Shown: positions 21,188 through 29,059 of the stretch, in pieces
Numbering within the stretch: position 1 is the stretch's first letter
Layout: every line of letters begins with the position of its first letter
Origin: a virus
Direction: 5' to 3' (one strand)
DNA: 44,102 nucleotides
Virus record (IMG/VR): IMGVR_UViG_3300042542_005175
Location: 1 to 44,102 of that record
Made by a program: the position numbers and the translations under genes
Notes under the pieces: generated by a model
Told to the model about the DNA's origin: nothing
What the model saw: only the letters and a program-made list of their open reading frames with translations
Databases searched by the model: none

Positions 21188-22917
21188 ATCTTCTGCTTAC
21201 ACTGGGCCACAATTCATCTGCAATCCTGACTGATAATGACCAGCGAATCACTGCTGGTTATGAAGAGGAGCGCCTTAATCGAGTCAAGAGCTCCTCTCAA
21301 TTTCCAAAGCTTTCGATCGAGGAATGTTTCAAGAATACGTCAGGCCATGAACACGATAGGGGCTACCTTTATGTGTCCCACTGGTTTGACGATTTTGACT
21401 TTCATCGCAATGGCTTCAGCGACAAACACTGGGATCCATCCCAAGTTAAGGCCATCTGTGATTCACGCAATCTGGAACTGGTGACTTTAACATCTCAGTT
21501 CACCCATCATGATGCCCATGCTTGGGCTGCACGAGCTTTCTTTGAGGCGCACAGCCTTCCTTTGGATCCCATCCACATCTGCGTGGCTGATGGTTTTGGC
21601 AACAAGGAGGAAGTCTTCTCTGTCTACAAATGGACTCCTAAGAAGGAGAGCATGCAGTTGGTCCATCGAGTGTATGGCTACGAAAACTCGTTGGGCTTGC
21701 TTTACCAATATGCTACATCATACTGTGGCATGAAGGAAAACCAGGATGAGTACAAATTCCTGGGATATGAGACTTGGGTGGATGATATCCTGACTAACAA
21801 GGAGATCGCTGATCTTCAAAATGAAGCATCGGCCTGGGCATCAAAGTATCGTTCAGCTCAAAGTCCTCAAAGCACCAATAAGTCATACATCAATGTGGAT
21901 CGACTGATCCAAGTTAAGAATGACCTGTGGGCCAAGTTTGATGTGGTGATTGAGACAACCACAGGCAAGAGCAAAGCAAGCTTTAGCAAGAGTGACTTGC
22001 GTAAGATCATTGGCCACTTCGTCCAAAGTGTGATTGAAGCCTACTACACTGATGTGATCGAGGAATTCTCGATTGACAACATCATCGTCACTGGTGGTCT
22101 GCACTACAACGTTAAGCTGAACAACCACATCTTGGCCAGAATTCCTGGTGAGTTCTGCGCCACTCCTTTGGCTGGTGATCAAGGTGCAGCCATTGGTTTG
22201 ATGCGTTATCACGAGGGATCAGTCCTTGGTCTTGACAGTTTACTTTGGGGACACAGAGACCTCTCAATACCAAACACTCTTGTGGCCAATGGCCATGAGT
22301 TCAAGCCGGGTCACTTCTACTTCAACAACAAGCAGAGCTATGTTGATTTTGTGGTTTCTCAGCTGAAACTCAATAAAATTGTGAACACAGTGACTGGACC
22401 CATGGAATTTGGTCCTAGGGCCCTGTGCAACACAACGACATTGGCTCTGCCCACAGAGAAGAATGTGGCCACAATCAACTCACTGAATGGCCGTGACACT
22501 GTCATGCCCATGGCGCCAGTGATGTTGAAGCAATACGCCCACGAGTTTTTCAGCCATCAGGACATCAGTCGAGTGGCTGGTTCACTTGAGTACATGATTC
22601 TTACCTTGGATTACCATACCACCGTGGATGTCAACCGATTCCGGGGTGTTATGCATCCCTATCCAAAGTTTGGCCGAAAGTACGGTTACTCTGGGCGTCC
22701 TCAGTTGATTGAAGTCAACAACATTCAACCGATCTCCAACATCTTGCGTGGAATGTACCCACAGCATCCAGCACTGATCAACACATCGTTGAATGTTCAC
22801 GGTGTGCCGATTGTCTTCTCAGCCCAAGACGCCATCAATGACATGGCTTTCAACTTGGATGAGGCTCGTGATCAAGGACTGGAACAACCCATCCTTGTTA
22901 TTGGAAACTTCAAATGA
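21184..22917 (+). CDS. O-carbamoyltransferase (NodU/TobZ family)
   Basis: A complete 577-residue protein with both domains. The N-terminal Kae1-like domain has LGHNSSAIL (7-15), EEERLNRVK (27-35), THHDAHAW (107-114) with H108 and H112 as metal ligands, VADGFGN (134-140) with D136, and PLAGDQGAAIGL with a further Asp. The C-terminal domain has GPMEFGPRALCNTTTLA and ALINTSLNVHGVPIV, which form the carbamoyl-adenylate and acceptor site. The family moves carbamoyl from carbamoyl phosphate through carbamoyl-AMP to a hydroxyl group. Directly behind a dCMP hydroxymethylase-like gene, the likely acceptor is the 5-hydroxymethyl group of cytosine, in nucleotide or DNA. Enzyme class is very secure; acceptor is inferred. 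Confidence 0.9.
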   Translation: MNLLLTLGHNSSAILTDNDQRITAGYEEERLNRVKSSSQFPKLSIEECFKNTSGHEHDRGYLYVSHWFDDFDFHRNGFSDKHWDPSQVKAICDSRNLELVTLTSQFTHHDAHAWAARAFFEAHSLPLDPIHICVADGFGNKEEVFSVYKWTPKKESMQLVHRVYGYENSLGLLYQYATSYCGMKENQDEYKFLGYETWVDDILTNKEIADLQNEASAWASKYRSAQSPQSTNKSYINVDRLIQVKNDLWAKFDVVIETTTGKSKASFSKSDLRKIIGHFVQSVIEAYYTDVIEEFSIDNIIVTGGLHYNVKLNNHILARIPGEFCATPLAGDQGAAIGLMRYHEGSVLGLDSLLWGHRDLSIPNTLVANGHEFKPGHFYFNNKQSYVDFVVSQLKLNKIVNTVTGPMEFGPRALCNTTTLALPTEKNVATINSLNGRDTVMPMAPVMLKQYAHEFFSHQDISRVAGSLEYMILTLDYHTTVDVNRFRGVMHPYPKFGRKYGYSGRPQLIEVNNIQPISNILRGMYPQHPALINTSLNVHGVPIVFSAQDAINDMAFNLDEARDQGLEQPILVIGNFK

Positions 22918-23147
22918 TCATTCTAGAAGTCCAACAGTCGCTGCAAGTGGAAACGCCCAAGGGGCGTGGTCGCGTGTGGCTAGTGACAGATTATGGCTGT
23001 GAGATTGAAAAGCTATTCACGGTCATTCTAGATGAATCTGGCGAGATTTGGGAGTTCACCAATAAGGATGTCAGAGCCACGTCGAACACAACGATGGGCA
23101 GAAAATCTTGTTTACAGTCAAAACCAAGTAAAGTAGAAGAAGCTTGA
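22914..23147 (+). CDS. hypothetical small protein (77 residues)
   Basis: A 77-residue protein overlapping the carbamoyltransferase stop by 4 bases, so very likely co-translated. It looks like a small beta domain (GRGRVWLVTDYGCEIEKLF, TVILDESGEIWEFTNKDVRA), with a basic tail. No family is recognised. Its coupling to the modification genes makes it a candidate accessory factor. TTTACA at 23111-23116 inside its 3' end may be the -35 of a promoter for the next gene. Confidence 0.6.
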   Translation: MIILEVQQSLQVETPKGRGRVWLVTDYGCEIEKLFTVILDESGEIWEFTNKDVRATSNTTMGRKSCLQSKPSKVEEA

Positions 23148-23662
23148 TGAAACTCAGTGATCTAAACAAAGAGCAAGCCATTCAGACCCTGAATAGGGTT
23201 GAGAAAGCGCTTGCTACAAAGTTGACTAAGTCAGCTATCGTGGCTGAGCTAGCCTCACAGAAGCTGTGCTCACCCAACTCCAGTGGTATTGAAAATACCT
23301 TGATTAAGGTGGCCACCAATCATGGCTATGTGCCACCACTCTTGGCCAAGCTTATGGGTGTCAAGCCCAATGTGGCTGGAAATGAAAAGTCTCACCCTTG
23401 GATCGACAAGAAGGAGGGTCTTCCTCCGGTCCCTCCGACCCAGACGAGCAAGGCCGGTCCAGCCTCTACCCAAAAGGCGGAGCGACGTCTGGTGCCAACC
23501 ACGGCGTTTGTCCTCAACGGAGTGAACCTGAGGGCCATCTCGATTGTGGAAATCGGCAAGAAGTCCTCAGAGCTTTACCTGAAAGACGGGACTGTGGTGA
23601 CATCCTCAATCACAGAAGAGACCTTCTTGAAAAACTGCAAGGTACTCGAACTCGGCGACTGA
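23147..23662 (+). CDS. hypothetical protein (171 residues)
   Basis: I start it at the ATG at 23147, whose A overlaps the last base of the previous TGA; a TTG one codon earlier is open but unnecessary. The N-terminal half is helical (NKEQAIQTLNRVEKALATKL, TKSAIVAELASQKL), the middle Pro/Ala/Thr-rich linker (PPVPPTQTSKAGPASTQKAE) is probably disordered, and the C-terminal 60 residues are a small beta domain (LNGVNLRAISIVEIGKKSSE). Function is unknown. A frame one base back stays open through its second half, but that is judged a chance overlap. Confidence 0.6.
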   Translation: MKLSDLNKEQAIQTLNRVEKALATKLTKSAIVAELASQKLCSPNSSGIENTLIKVATNHGYVPPLLAKLMGVKPNVAGNEKSHPWIDKKEGLPPVPPTQTSKAGPASTQKAERRLVPTTAFVLNGVNLRAISIVEIGKKSSELYLKDGTVVTSSITEETFLKNCKVLELGD

Positions 23663-24030
23663 TTACAGTCTTAAGAGCAACCAACAAGATTGGTCAAGTA
23701 GTCTATGGTCCACTCGCATTCTTGGGCGCTTACCTTCTAACAAAAGGTATATGGCAAGTCTCAGTAATACCAACTCTATGGTTTATTGGAATTGTGGCCA
23801 GCCAAGCAGTCTATGGTCGCTGTGTGATTCTAGAGTACATCAGCCGTCTTAAGAAGAAACTTCCCAAAGGTTCAGAAAAAGAAAATTACCTGCTTAAAGA
23901 CTTTTTGGCTTATAGAAAAGCCCTAGTCGTTAAGGATCACAAAAACCTAACCATTATTACTCATGTCGAAGAAAAAGCCGATCTTCATTATGCTGAAGAG
24001 TTCAGAAGGTACGTTGGCAGTCAATGCTGA
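23662..24030 (+). CDS. small membrane protein, start codon uncertain
   Basis: About 122 residues in the frame -1 to the preceding gene. Two hydrophobic segments, VVYGPLAFLGAYLLTKGIW and VIPTLWFIGIVASQAVYG, look like a membrane hairpin, followed by a charged cytoplasmic-type tail (SRLKKKLPKGSEKENYLLKD). No ATG, GTG or TTG lies near the expected start; the ATT at 23662 directly overlaps the preceding TGA (TGATT), so an ATT start by reinitiation is possible. The frame is open back to 23398, so a frameshift product is another option. Sequence error is a third. Function unknown. Confidence 0.5.
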   Translation: MTVLRATNKIGQVVYGPLAFLGAYLLTKGIWQVSVIPTLWFIGIVASQAVYGRCVILEYISRLKKKLPKGSEKENYLLKDFLAYRKALVVKDHKNLTIITHVEEKADLHYAEEFRRYVGSQC

Positions 24031-24418
24031 TGATATCAAACGTGTTGTCATCAATAAGTCTAAGATGACTGCAGACATTCACACGTCTGATCACTATGCA
24101 TCTTTCAACTTTGGCAAAGACCTGGAAAAATCTGTGTCCAAGTTGGAGGACTCCATCTCCAAGAGATACAACGTTGTTCACATCTCGTCTGAAGTGTCAT
24201 GTCAGACATGTGATGACGCCTACACAGCCATCTTGAAAGTTTCTAAGGATGGAAGTGACACTTACATCTGGCCTAGTGGGTTGACTTCCATCAAGATTCA
24301 AGGTGACACCATTGATGTTGGTACGCATGGCATCGATGACTTGATTAGTGTCAAGCTTAATGAGCCCATCAGCCTTAATTCAGCTACTGAGGTTTTCAAG
24401 TTGCTGAACTGCCACTGA
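23963..24418 (+). CDS. hypothetical protein (151 residues)
   Basis: A 151-residue protein with a mixed alpha/beta pattern (GTLAVNADDIKRVVINKSK, MTADIHTSDHYASFNFGKDL, KVSKDGSDTYIWPSGLTSIK). It overlaps the preceding membrane-protein frame by 68 bases if the ATG at 23963 is used; an ATG at 23990 (MLKSSEG) would shorten the overlap to 41 bases. It is the last gene of the plus unit and is followed by a strong terminator. Two Cys (VSCQTCDDAY) are too few for a zinc site. Not recognised. Confidence 0.6.
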   Translation: MSKKKPIFIMLKSSEGTLAVNADDIKRVVINKSKMTADIHTSDHYASFNFGKDLEKSVSKLEDSISKRYNVVHISSEVSCQTCDDAYTAILKVSKDGSDTYIWPSGLTSIKIQGDTIDVGTHGIDDLISVKLNEPISLNSATEVFKLLNCH

Positions 24419-24434
24419 GTTAGTAGCAAACATG

Positions 24435-24468
24435 AAAACGGCCCAGAGCTTTCACTCTGGGCCGTTTT
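24435..24468. terminator. bidirectional rho-independent terminator
   Basis: AAAACGGCCCAGAG (24435-24448) pairs perfectly with CTCTGGGCCGTTTT (24455-24468) around CTTTCA. The 14-bp stem has A-runs and T-runs on both sides, so it works from either strand. It separates the plus modification/unknown unit (ends 24418) from the minus tail-tube gene (ends 24482). Confidence 0.92.
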
Positions 24469-24481
24469 GGTGTAAGATAGA

Positions 24482-25111
24482 TTAGACAGTAACGATCAAG
24501 CTACCTGGCTGAATTGGATAGTAACGGTCAACCATCAATGTGAAACCCAGATTGACTGGAGTGTTGCCAGTCTTCATGTCAGCGTCTGTTGGCTTCAAGC
24601 CTGTGATGAAACAACCTTCAAGCTTGTAGACCAAGCCCGTCTTGAGGACGTCAGAGGCATCACTGCCACCCAATGCATTGGCATTGGCAATCTGCTTGGC
24701 CATGTCTGGAACCAGCCAGCGGAACTCACCGTTGCACTTTACAGCCGATGTAAGACCCACACCGCCAGTAACTGGGTTGGAGATGAGGTACATCCACTTG
24801 TAAAGGATCTGAGCAGTCTGCTGTGAGAACGCATATCTCACTGGGATAGCGATCTCACTGTTGGCCGCATCAGCACCAATCTGGTGGTTGGTCTGATTCA
24901 GGTACTTGGTATCAAACCCCTGCACCTTCATGTCAGGGAAGGGGAATGACTCAACAGCGAATTGAACCTGCTCGTCCCATGTGCCAGTGCCACCGATGGA
25001 AGGAGGAAGGTTCAGGCTGATCTTGAATAGATCAGCGCGCTGTTGATCGATGCCAGTACCACCGGTAGTAGCAATGCTACCCCAGGTGTTTTTTGTGTTC
25101 ATTTTGGCCAT
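24482..25111 (-). CDS. tail tube protein (gp19-like)
   Basis: A 209-residue protein located directly downstream of the sheath gene, as in T4 (18-19). KNTWGSIATTGGTGIDQQRA begins it, followed by LFKISLNLPPSIGG, EIAIPVRYAFSQQTAQILYK and GCFITGLKPTDADMKTGNTP, features of phage tube proteins that stack as hexamer rings. T4 gp19 is 163 residues, so this version is larger. It has a paralogue at 13458. The leader (ACCTTCTGTT) has no Shine-Dalgarno sequence, unexpected for such an abundant protein. A strong terminator follows it. Confidence 0.85.
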   Translation of the reverse strand: MAKMNTKNTWGSIATTGGTGIDQQRADLFKISLNLPPSIGGTGTWDEQVQFAVESFPFPDMKVQGFDTKYLNQTNHQIGADAANSEIAIPVRYAFSQQTAQILYKWMYLISNPVTGGVGLTSAVKCNGEFRWLVPDMAKQIANANALGGSDASDVLKTGLVYKLEGCFITGLKPTDADMKTGNTPVNLGFTLMVDRYYPIQPGSLIVTV

Positions 25112-25136
25112 AACAGAAGGTATTAAATTTTAAGTC

Positions 25137-27548
25137 TTAGGCGTTCAACTGAGCACCACTGCGGTTCACAGTGAGGTTCAGGAAGATCCGTTCAGCCGTG
25201 CTGGTAGGCACGATGCCCAAATCAATGATCACCTCACGAAGAGCACGAGTCTCATCGTTGTTGTTCGAACCATCGACAGTCAACTTGTACTGATCCACAC
25301 CACGTTCATTCTGGACACCGTCCATGAACTGGGTAATGGCTTGGTTCAGCTGAGCTAGAAGCACGCTGTCATTCGGGTCGAACACAAACTGGCGAGCAAC
25401 CGCACCGATGTTAGCAACGATGTAGTTCACCAGGATCGCCACGTGCAGCTCCATCAGCTTGGAGTCAGCCACCTGAAGAGTACGGTCGCCGTAGACCTGG
25501 ATACGCCCATTGTTGCTGACAATCAGGTTGACATTGCTGTCATAAGCCTGAGTCTTAGAGGAGAAGTTGATCGTTCTGAACTGAAGACCCTGGGCGTTAT
25601 CGCAGAAACCACGATACTCACCAGCCGCAGCGTACCAAGGCTTGTCGTTGTTGAACGTACGAGCCATGCAGCGGATAACCTCCACAGAGGGTGGAACCCG
25701 CCGAGTCTCAGTGGTGTAAGGATCAATGATATCGACCCAGTTGGCAAACAACGCACCGTGCCAGTCATCAATCTTGGTACGACCAGCGTAAGTTCCGGTG
25801 GCATTCCGCCAATCAGCGTACTGGCGAGGAACCACAGACTCAGCCACATCCAGAATTGCAACCGCATTGAGAACACGAGCAACTTGGACGAGATTCTGCT
25901 GAAGGTCTGAATCCACCGCACCAGGGATGGCCAACACATTGACTTGGTAGTCAGTCTCATTTCTGAACGACTGGAACCCAGTGTAGAGGTCAGTCGTTGG
26001 ATTGAGATCGCCGATCCAGTCAGAGTTCTCAGTGTTGGCACCGTTGTCACCACCAGTGAAGTTAGCAACGTTGGTCTTACCACCGAGGTTGGCAATGTTC
26101 CAACCATCGAGGGTGTTCGCAGGAGCCACATCAACCACCAGGAAGTCATCCGCAATGTCGTCATAACCAACTCGCACGTAGGCAGAGTTAGTGTTGACAT
26201 AGGTTGGGAGGTAGGTTGAAGCTGTGGGATCAGCGAAGGTCAGGTTATCCAGTGTCTCGACCAACTCAGTGTTGTAGAAGACGAGCATCTTCTTGGTACC
26301 AGAGGCAGATCCAGGAGCAATGCTAGCCACAAGGTTTGAATTGGTGGCTGAATCAGAGTTCGCCCAGGTTCCCTCAGATGAGGCGAACAAGTGGAGAAGA
26401 CGATAAGTATTGAAAGCACCACCACTGTCAAGGCCATTAGCACGCTTGACCTTGTAGATGTAAGCCGCAGTGTAAGTGGCTTGGAGAGGCAGAGCTTGAT
26501 ATCCCAGTGAAGTTACACCTGAAGGGTACAGCGTGATAGTGCAACCGCCAGTGGTGTTGTTTGGCACCACAGACTTAACAAGCACCTCGCTGGTGTCAGT
26601 CGCCAGGCTAACAGCTGGATCAGCTGATGTGCTGATCTTGATTAGATCACCAGCAGATAGAGCCGCGGCAGTCATGATGCCACTAGCAGCTGAACCAGAG
26701 CCAGTGAAGGAGGTCAGGGCTGTGTAAGTGAAAGTGCTACCAGAGGCAGACAACAGGGTGTAAGTGCCGTTGAAATTGCCGGCAGTGGAGGTAACATTCT
26801 CGATCTTAATCTGATCACCGGTGGTGTAATCGTGAGCAGACGAAGTATTGACTGTGACCGTGCCGGATACAGCCGCAATGCTGCTGATCTGGATCTTGCC
26901 CAGATTGTCAGTGCACTCAAAGGTAAAGTCACCCTTGGTTCCAGCGACTGTGGCACTACCAGCAGAGCCAACCTCGTTGGTTACGAAAGTGAAGGCTGAC
27001 AGAAACGCCTCAGCTGAGGTAGCAGCACCAGATTGGGTGCTGCGATAAACTGTGGAACCATTGGCGTAAGCGTAGTCGAGAGCATCGTCAAGAGTAATGG
27101 TGCTAACACCAACACTGCTGACGAGAGCATTCGAGGTCGTCTCAACTTCGCCAGTTGCATCGATGATACGAACGTAATCGCCCACAGTGAAGTGATTGGC
27201 ATTCGTCACCGTAAGAACTGTGGCTCCCAGGGAAGCTCCACTGGAGAGAGTAGCCGTCGACTCATACTGGTGTCCGATGCGGACGATCAAGCTGCTGCCG
27301 CTGTAATCAGCGACTGATGCAGCAGTCACGGCCAACTGACCGGCCCAACCTGAATCGTTGGTGATGTTAGAATCACCGAACTTATTGGCAAACTCAGTGA
27401 GTGAATTTACAAGAGTTGGTGTGCTGAACGGTCCCTTGTTAGCGATGCCGGTAAGTCCGCCACGAAAACGACTGAGAGTGACAGGAGCGAAGCTCTTGTC
27501 GATTACTGAGGCGTAGAACCCCGGGAAGGTCGTAGGTGAGGTAGCCAT
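25137..27548 (-). CDS. tail sheath protein (gp18-like)
   Basis: An 803-residue contractile sheath subunit. The N-terminus FPGFYASVIDKSFAPVTLSR, RGGLTGIANKGPFSTPTLVN and SLTEFANKFGD is the canonical start of phage sheaths; the C-terminal third has VLAIPGAVDSDLQQNLVQVA, then ADWRNATGTYAGRTKIDDWH, VPPSVEVIRCMARTFN (the helix that crosses the sheath) and ends DLGIVPTSTAERIFLNLTVN. At residues about 85-300 a beta-rich inserted region (many Gly, Ser, Thr) makes it longer than T4 gp18 (659), probably a surface protrusion domain. It lies directly upstream of the tube gene. Very secure. Confidence 0.92.
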   Translation of the reverse strand: MATSPTTFPGFYASVIDKSFAPVTLSRFRGGLTGIANKGPFSTPTLVNSLTEFANKFGDSNITNDSGWAGQLAVTAASVADYSGSSLIVRIGHQYESTATLSSGASLGATVLTVTNANHFTVGDYVRIIDATGEVETTSNALVSSVGVSTITLDDALDYAYANGSTVYRSTQSGAATSAEAFLSAFTFVTNEVGSAGSATVAGTKGDFTFECTDNLGKIQISSIAAVSGTVTVNTSSAHDYTTGDQIKIENVTSTAGNFNGTYTLLSASGSTFTYTALTSFTGSGSAASGIMTAAALSAGDLIKISTSADPAVSLATDTSEVLVKSVVPNNTTGGCTITLYPSGVTSLGYQALPLQATYTAAYIYKVKRANGLDSGGAFNTYRLLHLFASSEGTWANSDSATNSNLVASIAPGSASGTKKMLVFYNTELVETLDNLTFADPTASTYLPTYVNTNSAYVRVGYDDIADDFLVVDVAPANTLDGWNIANLGGKTNVANFTGGDNGANTENSDWIGDLNPTTDLYTGFQSFRNETDYQVNVLAIPGAVDSDLQQNLVQVARVLNAVAILDVAESVVPRQYADWRNATGTYAGRTKIDDWHGALFANWVDIIDPYTTETRRVPPSVEVIRCMARTFNNDKPWYAAAGEYRGFCDNAQGLQFRTINFSSKTQAYDSNVNLIVSNNGRIQVYGDRTLQVADSKLMELHVAILVNYIVANIGAVARQFVFDPNDSVLLAQLNQAITQFMDGVQNERGVDQYKLTVDGSNNNDETRALREVIIDLGIVPTSTAERIFLNLTVNRSGAQLNA

Positions 27549-27562
27549 AAATTCTGTTCTAA

Positions 27563-28432
27563 TTACTTTTGTCCTTTAACTCGATGAAATCTTCGGAATG
27601 CATCCATCGTGCGATCGATGTTGGCTTCTTTAGGCGTGGGCATCTCTGAGGCGCCCAACATTCCCTCAGAAACTGTAGCTCCAACTGGGTTGGATGAGTT
27701 GCCCACAACTAGCTCAACTTTGGGCTTCTCCTCACGACCTTCACCAGTGATGTCTCCGATAGATCGAAGGAACTCGCCTGGAGGACGAGGCATTTCAAAA
27801 GATGGCAAGCTCTCCTCAACACTCTTGGAATCATTGATCTTAGATTCCTGTATTTTTGGAGTCTCAACCTTCTTGACTGACTCTGTCCTGACCGTGTTAG
27901 TCGGGCCAGCGGCTGGTTTCTCACCCAGTATTGTTGACAGCGCAGGATCACGGTTGGGAACCAACGATGGATCCAACTCCTTTGTGGCATTAGGAGTGGT
28001 GTCAGGAGCCACAAGTGCCAGTGAAGGTTGCAGCAAGTCTTCCTTGTCCAAGCTGACAGTATTCGACGCAACTTTCTTAGCGTCTTCAACTTCCTTGGTG
28101 GTCAGAAGCTTGTCTGCATCATCAGGTATCAGACTCTTCTCTTCGGCTTCACCCAGAATTGACTCGATGGCCGATCTCTTCTTTTCAACCTGATTCACTC
28201 TGTCTCTCAGCTTGGCCATGATCTCTGGTGCTGGATTTACCAGCACTGGAGCCACGTCAGCTGTGACAGTTTCAGACACCGGCTTGCGCTTACGTCTCAA
28301 GTGAGGTAGCACCTTTCGACGTGGTTGTTGGTGAGTAGACGGAGCTGGGTTCACCATCACTGGGACGACTTCAACAGCGCCCATGGAACCAGTGCCGGTA
28401 AACTCACCAAGTATACGTCGAACGGAATTCAC
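27563..28432 (-). CDS. hypothetical Pro/acid-rich virion-region protein
   Basis: I start it at a GTG at 28432 (VNSVRRILGEF), one base after the preceding stop; the frame is open to 28507 but that part lies inside the upstream gene. The 289 residues are mostly hydrophilic and of low complexity, rich in Pro, Glu, Lys, Ser and Val (PAPSTHQQPRRKVLPHLRRK, ITGEGREEKPKVELVVGN), with a helical stretch (MAKLRDRVNQVEKKRSAIES). The end (NIDRTMDAFRRFHRVKGQK) is a basic helix. It lies directly upstream of the sheath gene. A scaffold, neck or assembly-chaperone role is possible but not supported by any recognisable motif. Confidence 0.6.
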   Translation of the reverse strand: MNSVRRILGEFTGTGSMGAVEVVPVMVNPAPSTHQQPRRKVLPHLRRKRKPVSETVTADVAPVLVNPAPEIMAKLRDRVNQVEKKRSAIESILGEAEEKSLIPDDADKLLTTKEVEDAKKVASNTVSLDKEDLLQPSLALVAPDTTPNATKELDPSLVPNRDPALSTILGEKPAAGPTNTVRTESVKKVETPKIQESKINDSKSVEESLPSFEMPRPPGEFLRSIGDITGEGREEKPKVELVVGNSSNPVGATVSEGMLGASEMPTPKEANIDRTMDAFRRFHRVKGQK

Positions 28433-28433
28433 C

Positions 28434-28700
28434 TTAAAGAGCGATAAGTTGATTGACTTGGAGTGGGACTTCGTCACCATTGTGCAATTGCACGGTGGCC
28501 AAACCACTTTCAGTGTCGATCTTCTTGACTTTGCCCTTTAGACCCGCAGTTGGGAACGTGGGATCATCAATGATCGCTACGTCACCACCAACCTTAACAT
28601 TGTTAAGGCCAAGAGCTGTGTTAGCAGCCTCAACAATGGTTGTTGGCTTCTTAAGGTCGACCTTTTCAAGGGCCTTTTCTAGGATTTGCTTGGCATTCAT
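28434..28700 (-). CDS. small SH3/KOW-like barrel protein
   Basis: An 88-residue protein. Residues 1-30 are a helix (AKQILEKALEKVDLKKPTTI), and residues 36-85 look like a small SH3/KOW-type barrel (VGGDVAIIDDPTFPTAGLKG, KVKKIDTESGLATVQLHNGD, EVPLQVNQL). Such barrels bind RNA, DNA or protein. It lies in the minus neck-to-sheath unit with 8-base and 1-base gaps to its neighbours. Fold by pattern only; role unknown. Confidence 0.6.
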   Translation of the reverse strand: MNAKQILEKALEKVDLKKPTTIVEAANTALGLNNVKVGGDVAIIDDPTFPTAGLKGKVKKIDTESGLATVQLHNGDEVPLQVNQLIAL

Positions 28701-28708
28701 GTTGCGAT

Positions 28709-29059
28709 TTAACTACTAGTACGAGACATCGATTTTAGAATATCGTTCCCGATATCCCGGCCTTCAAACCAGTCTGTGCCACGGGTAAGTCGTGACAAGG
28801 TTTCGTCTGAAAAGCCCTGTGCAGTAATAACAACAGATGAGTCTTGGACTTTTACGTCGAACTTGATGTCCAATGCTAAAGCCTTCATCTGCTCCTTCAA
28901 ATTGTTTACTCTGGTGTCCAGATCTGGCAATTGAAGTTTTCTGGTGTTGTCAACAAAGTCCTGGAATAATGACTCAGCTATCGCCATTCTTTCGGAATAG
29001 GTGGCCGAGTTTAGAGTGTCTGATAAGGCTTCATTGGCAATGGTGGCCATGTCGATCAT
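28709..29059 (-). CDS. hypothetical protein (116 residues)
   Basis: A 116-residue mostly helical protein (NSATYSERMAIAESLFQDFV, DLDTRVNNLKEQMKALALDI) with a short beta end (VKVQDSSVVITAQGF). A second ATG three codons in (MATIANE) could be the real start. It overlaps the neck-like gene upstream by 4 bases. Small helical proteins at this place in T4-type genomes include neck and completion proteins, but I cannot match it to one. Confidence 0.6.
   Translation of the reverse strand: MIDMATIANEALSDTLNSATYSERMAIAESLFQDFVDNTRKLQLPDLDTRVNNLKEQMKALALDIKFDVKVQDSSVVITAQGFSDETLSRLTRGTDWFEGRDIGNDILKSMSRTSS

Noticed and set aside
23632-23645. A-rich site (GAAAAAC) as a -1 frameshift signal
   Set aside because: It does not fit X XXY YYZ in the reading frame and has no clear downstream stem-loop.
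23398-23661. Upstream extension of the membrane-protein frame through the preceding gene
   Set aside because: Low-complexity and charged, with a TTG start inside a well-supported gene; kept only as a possible frameshift product.
25443-27317. Open frames on both strands inside the sheath gene
   Set aside because: Shadows of a secure tail sheath; their compositions (Ser/Thr/Val or Leu/Arg runs) mirror the codon bias.
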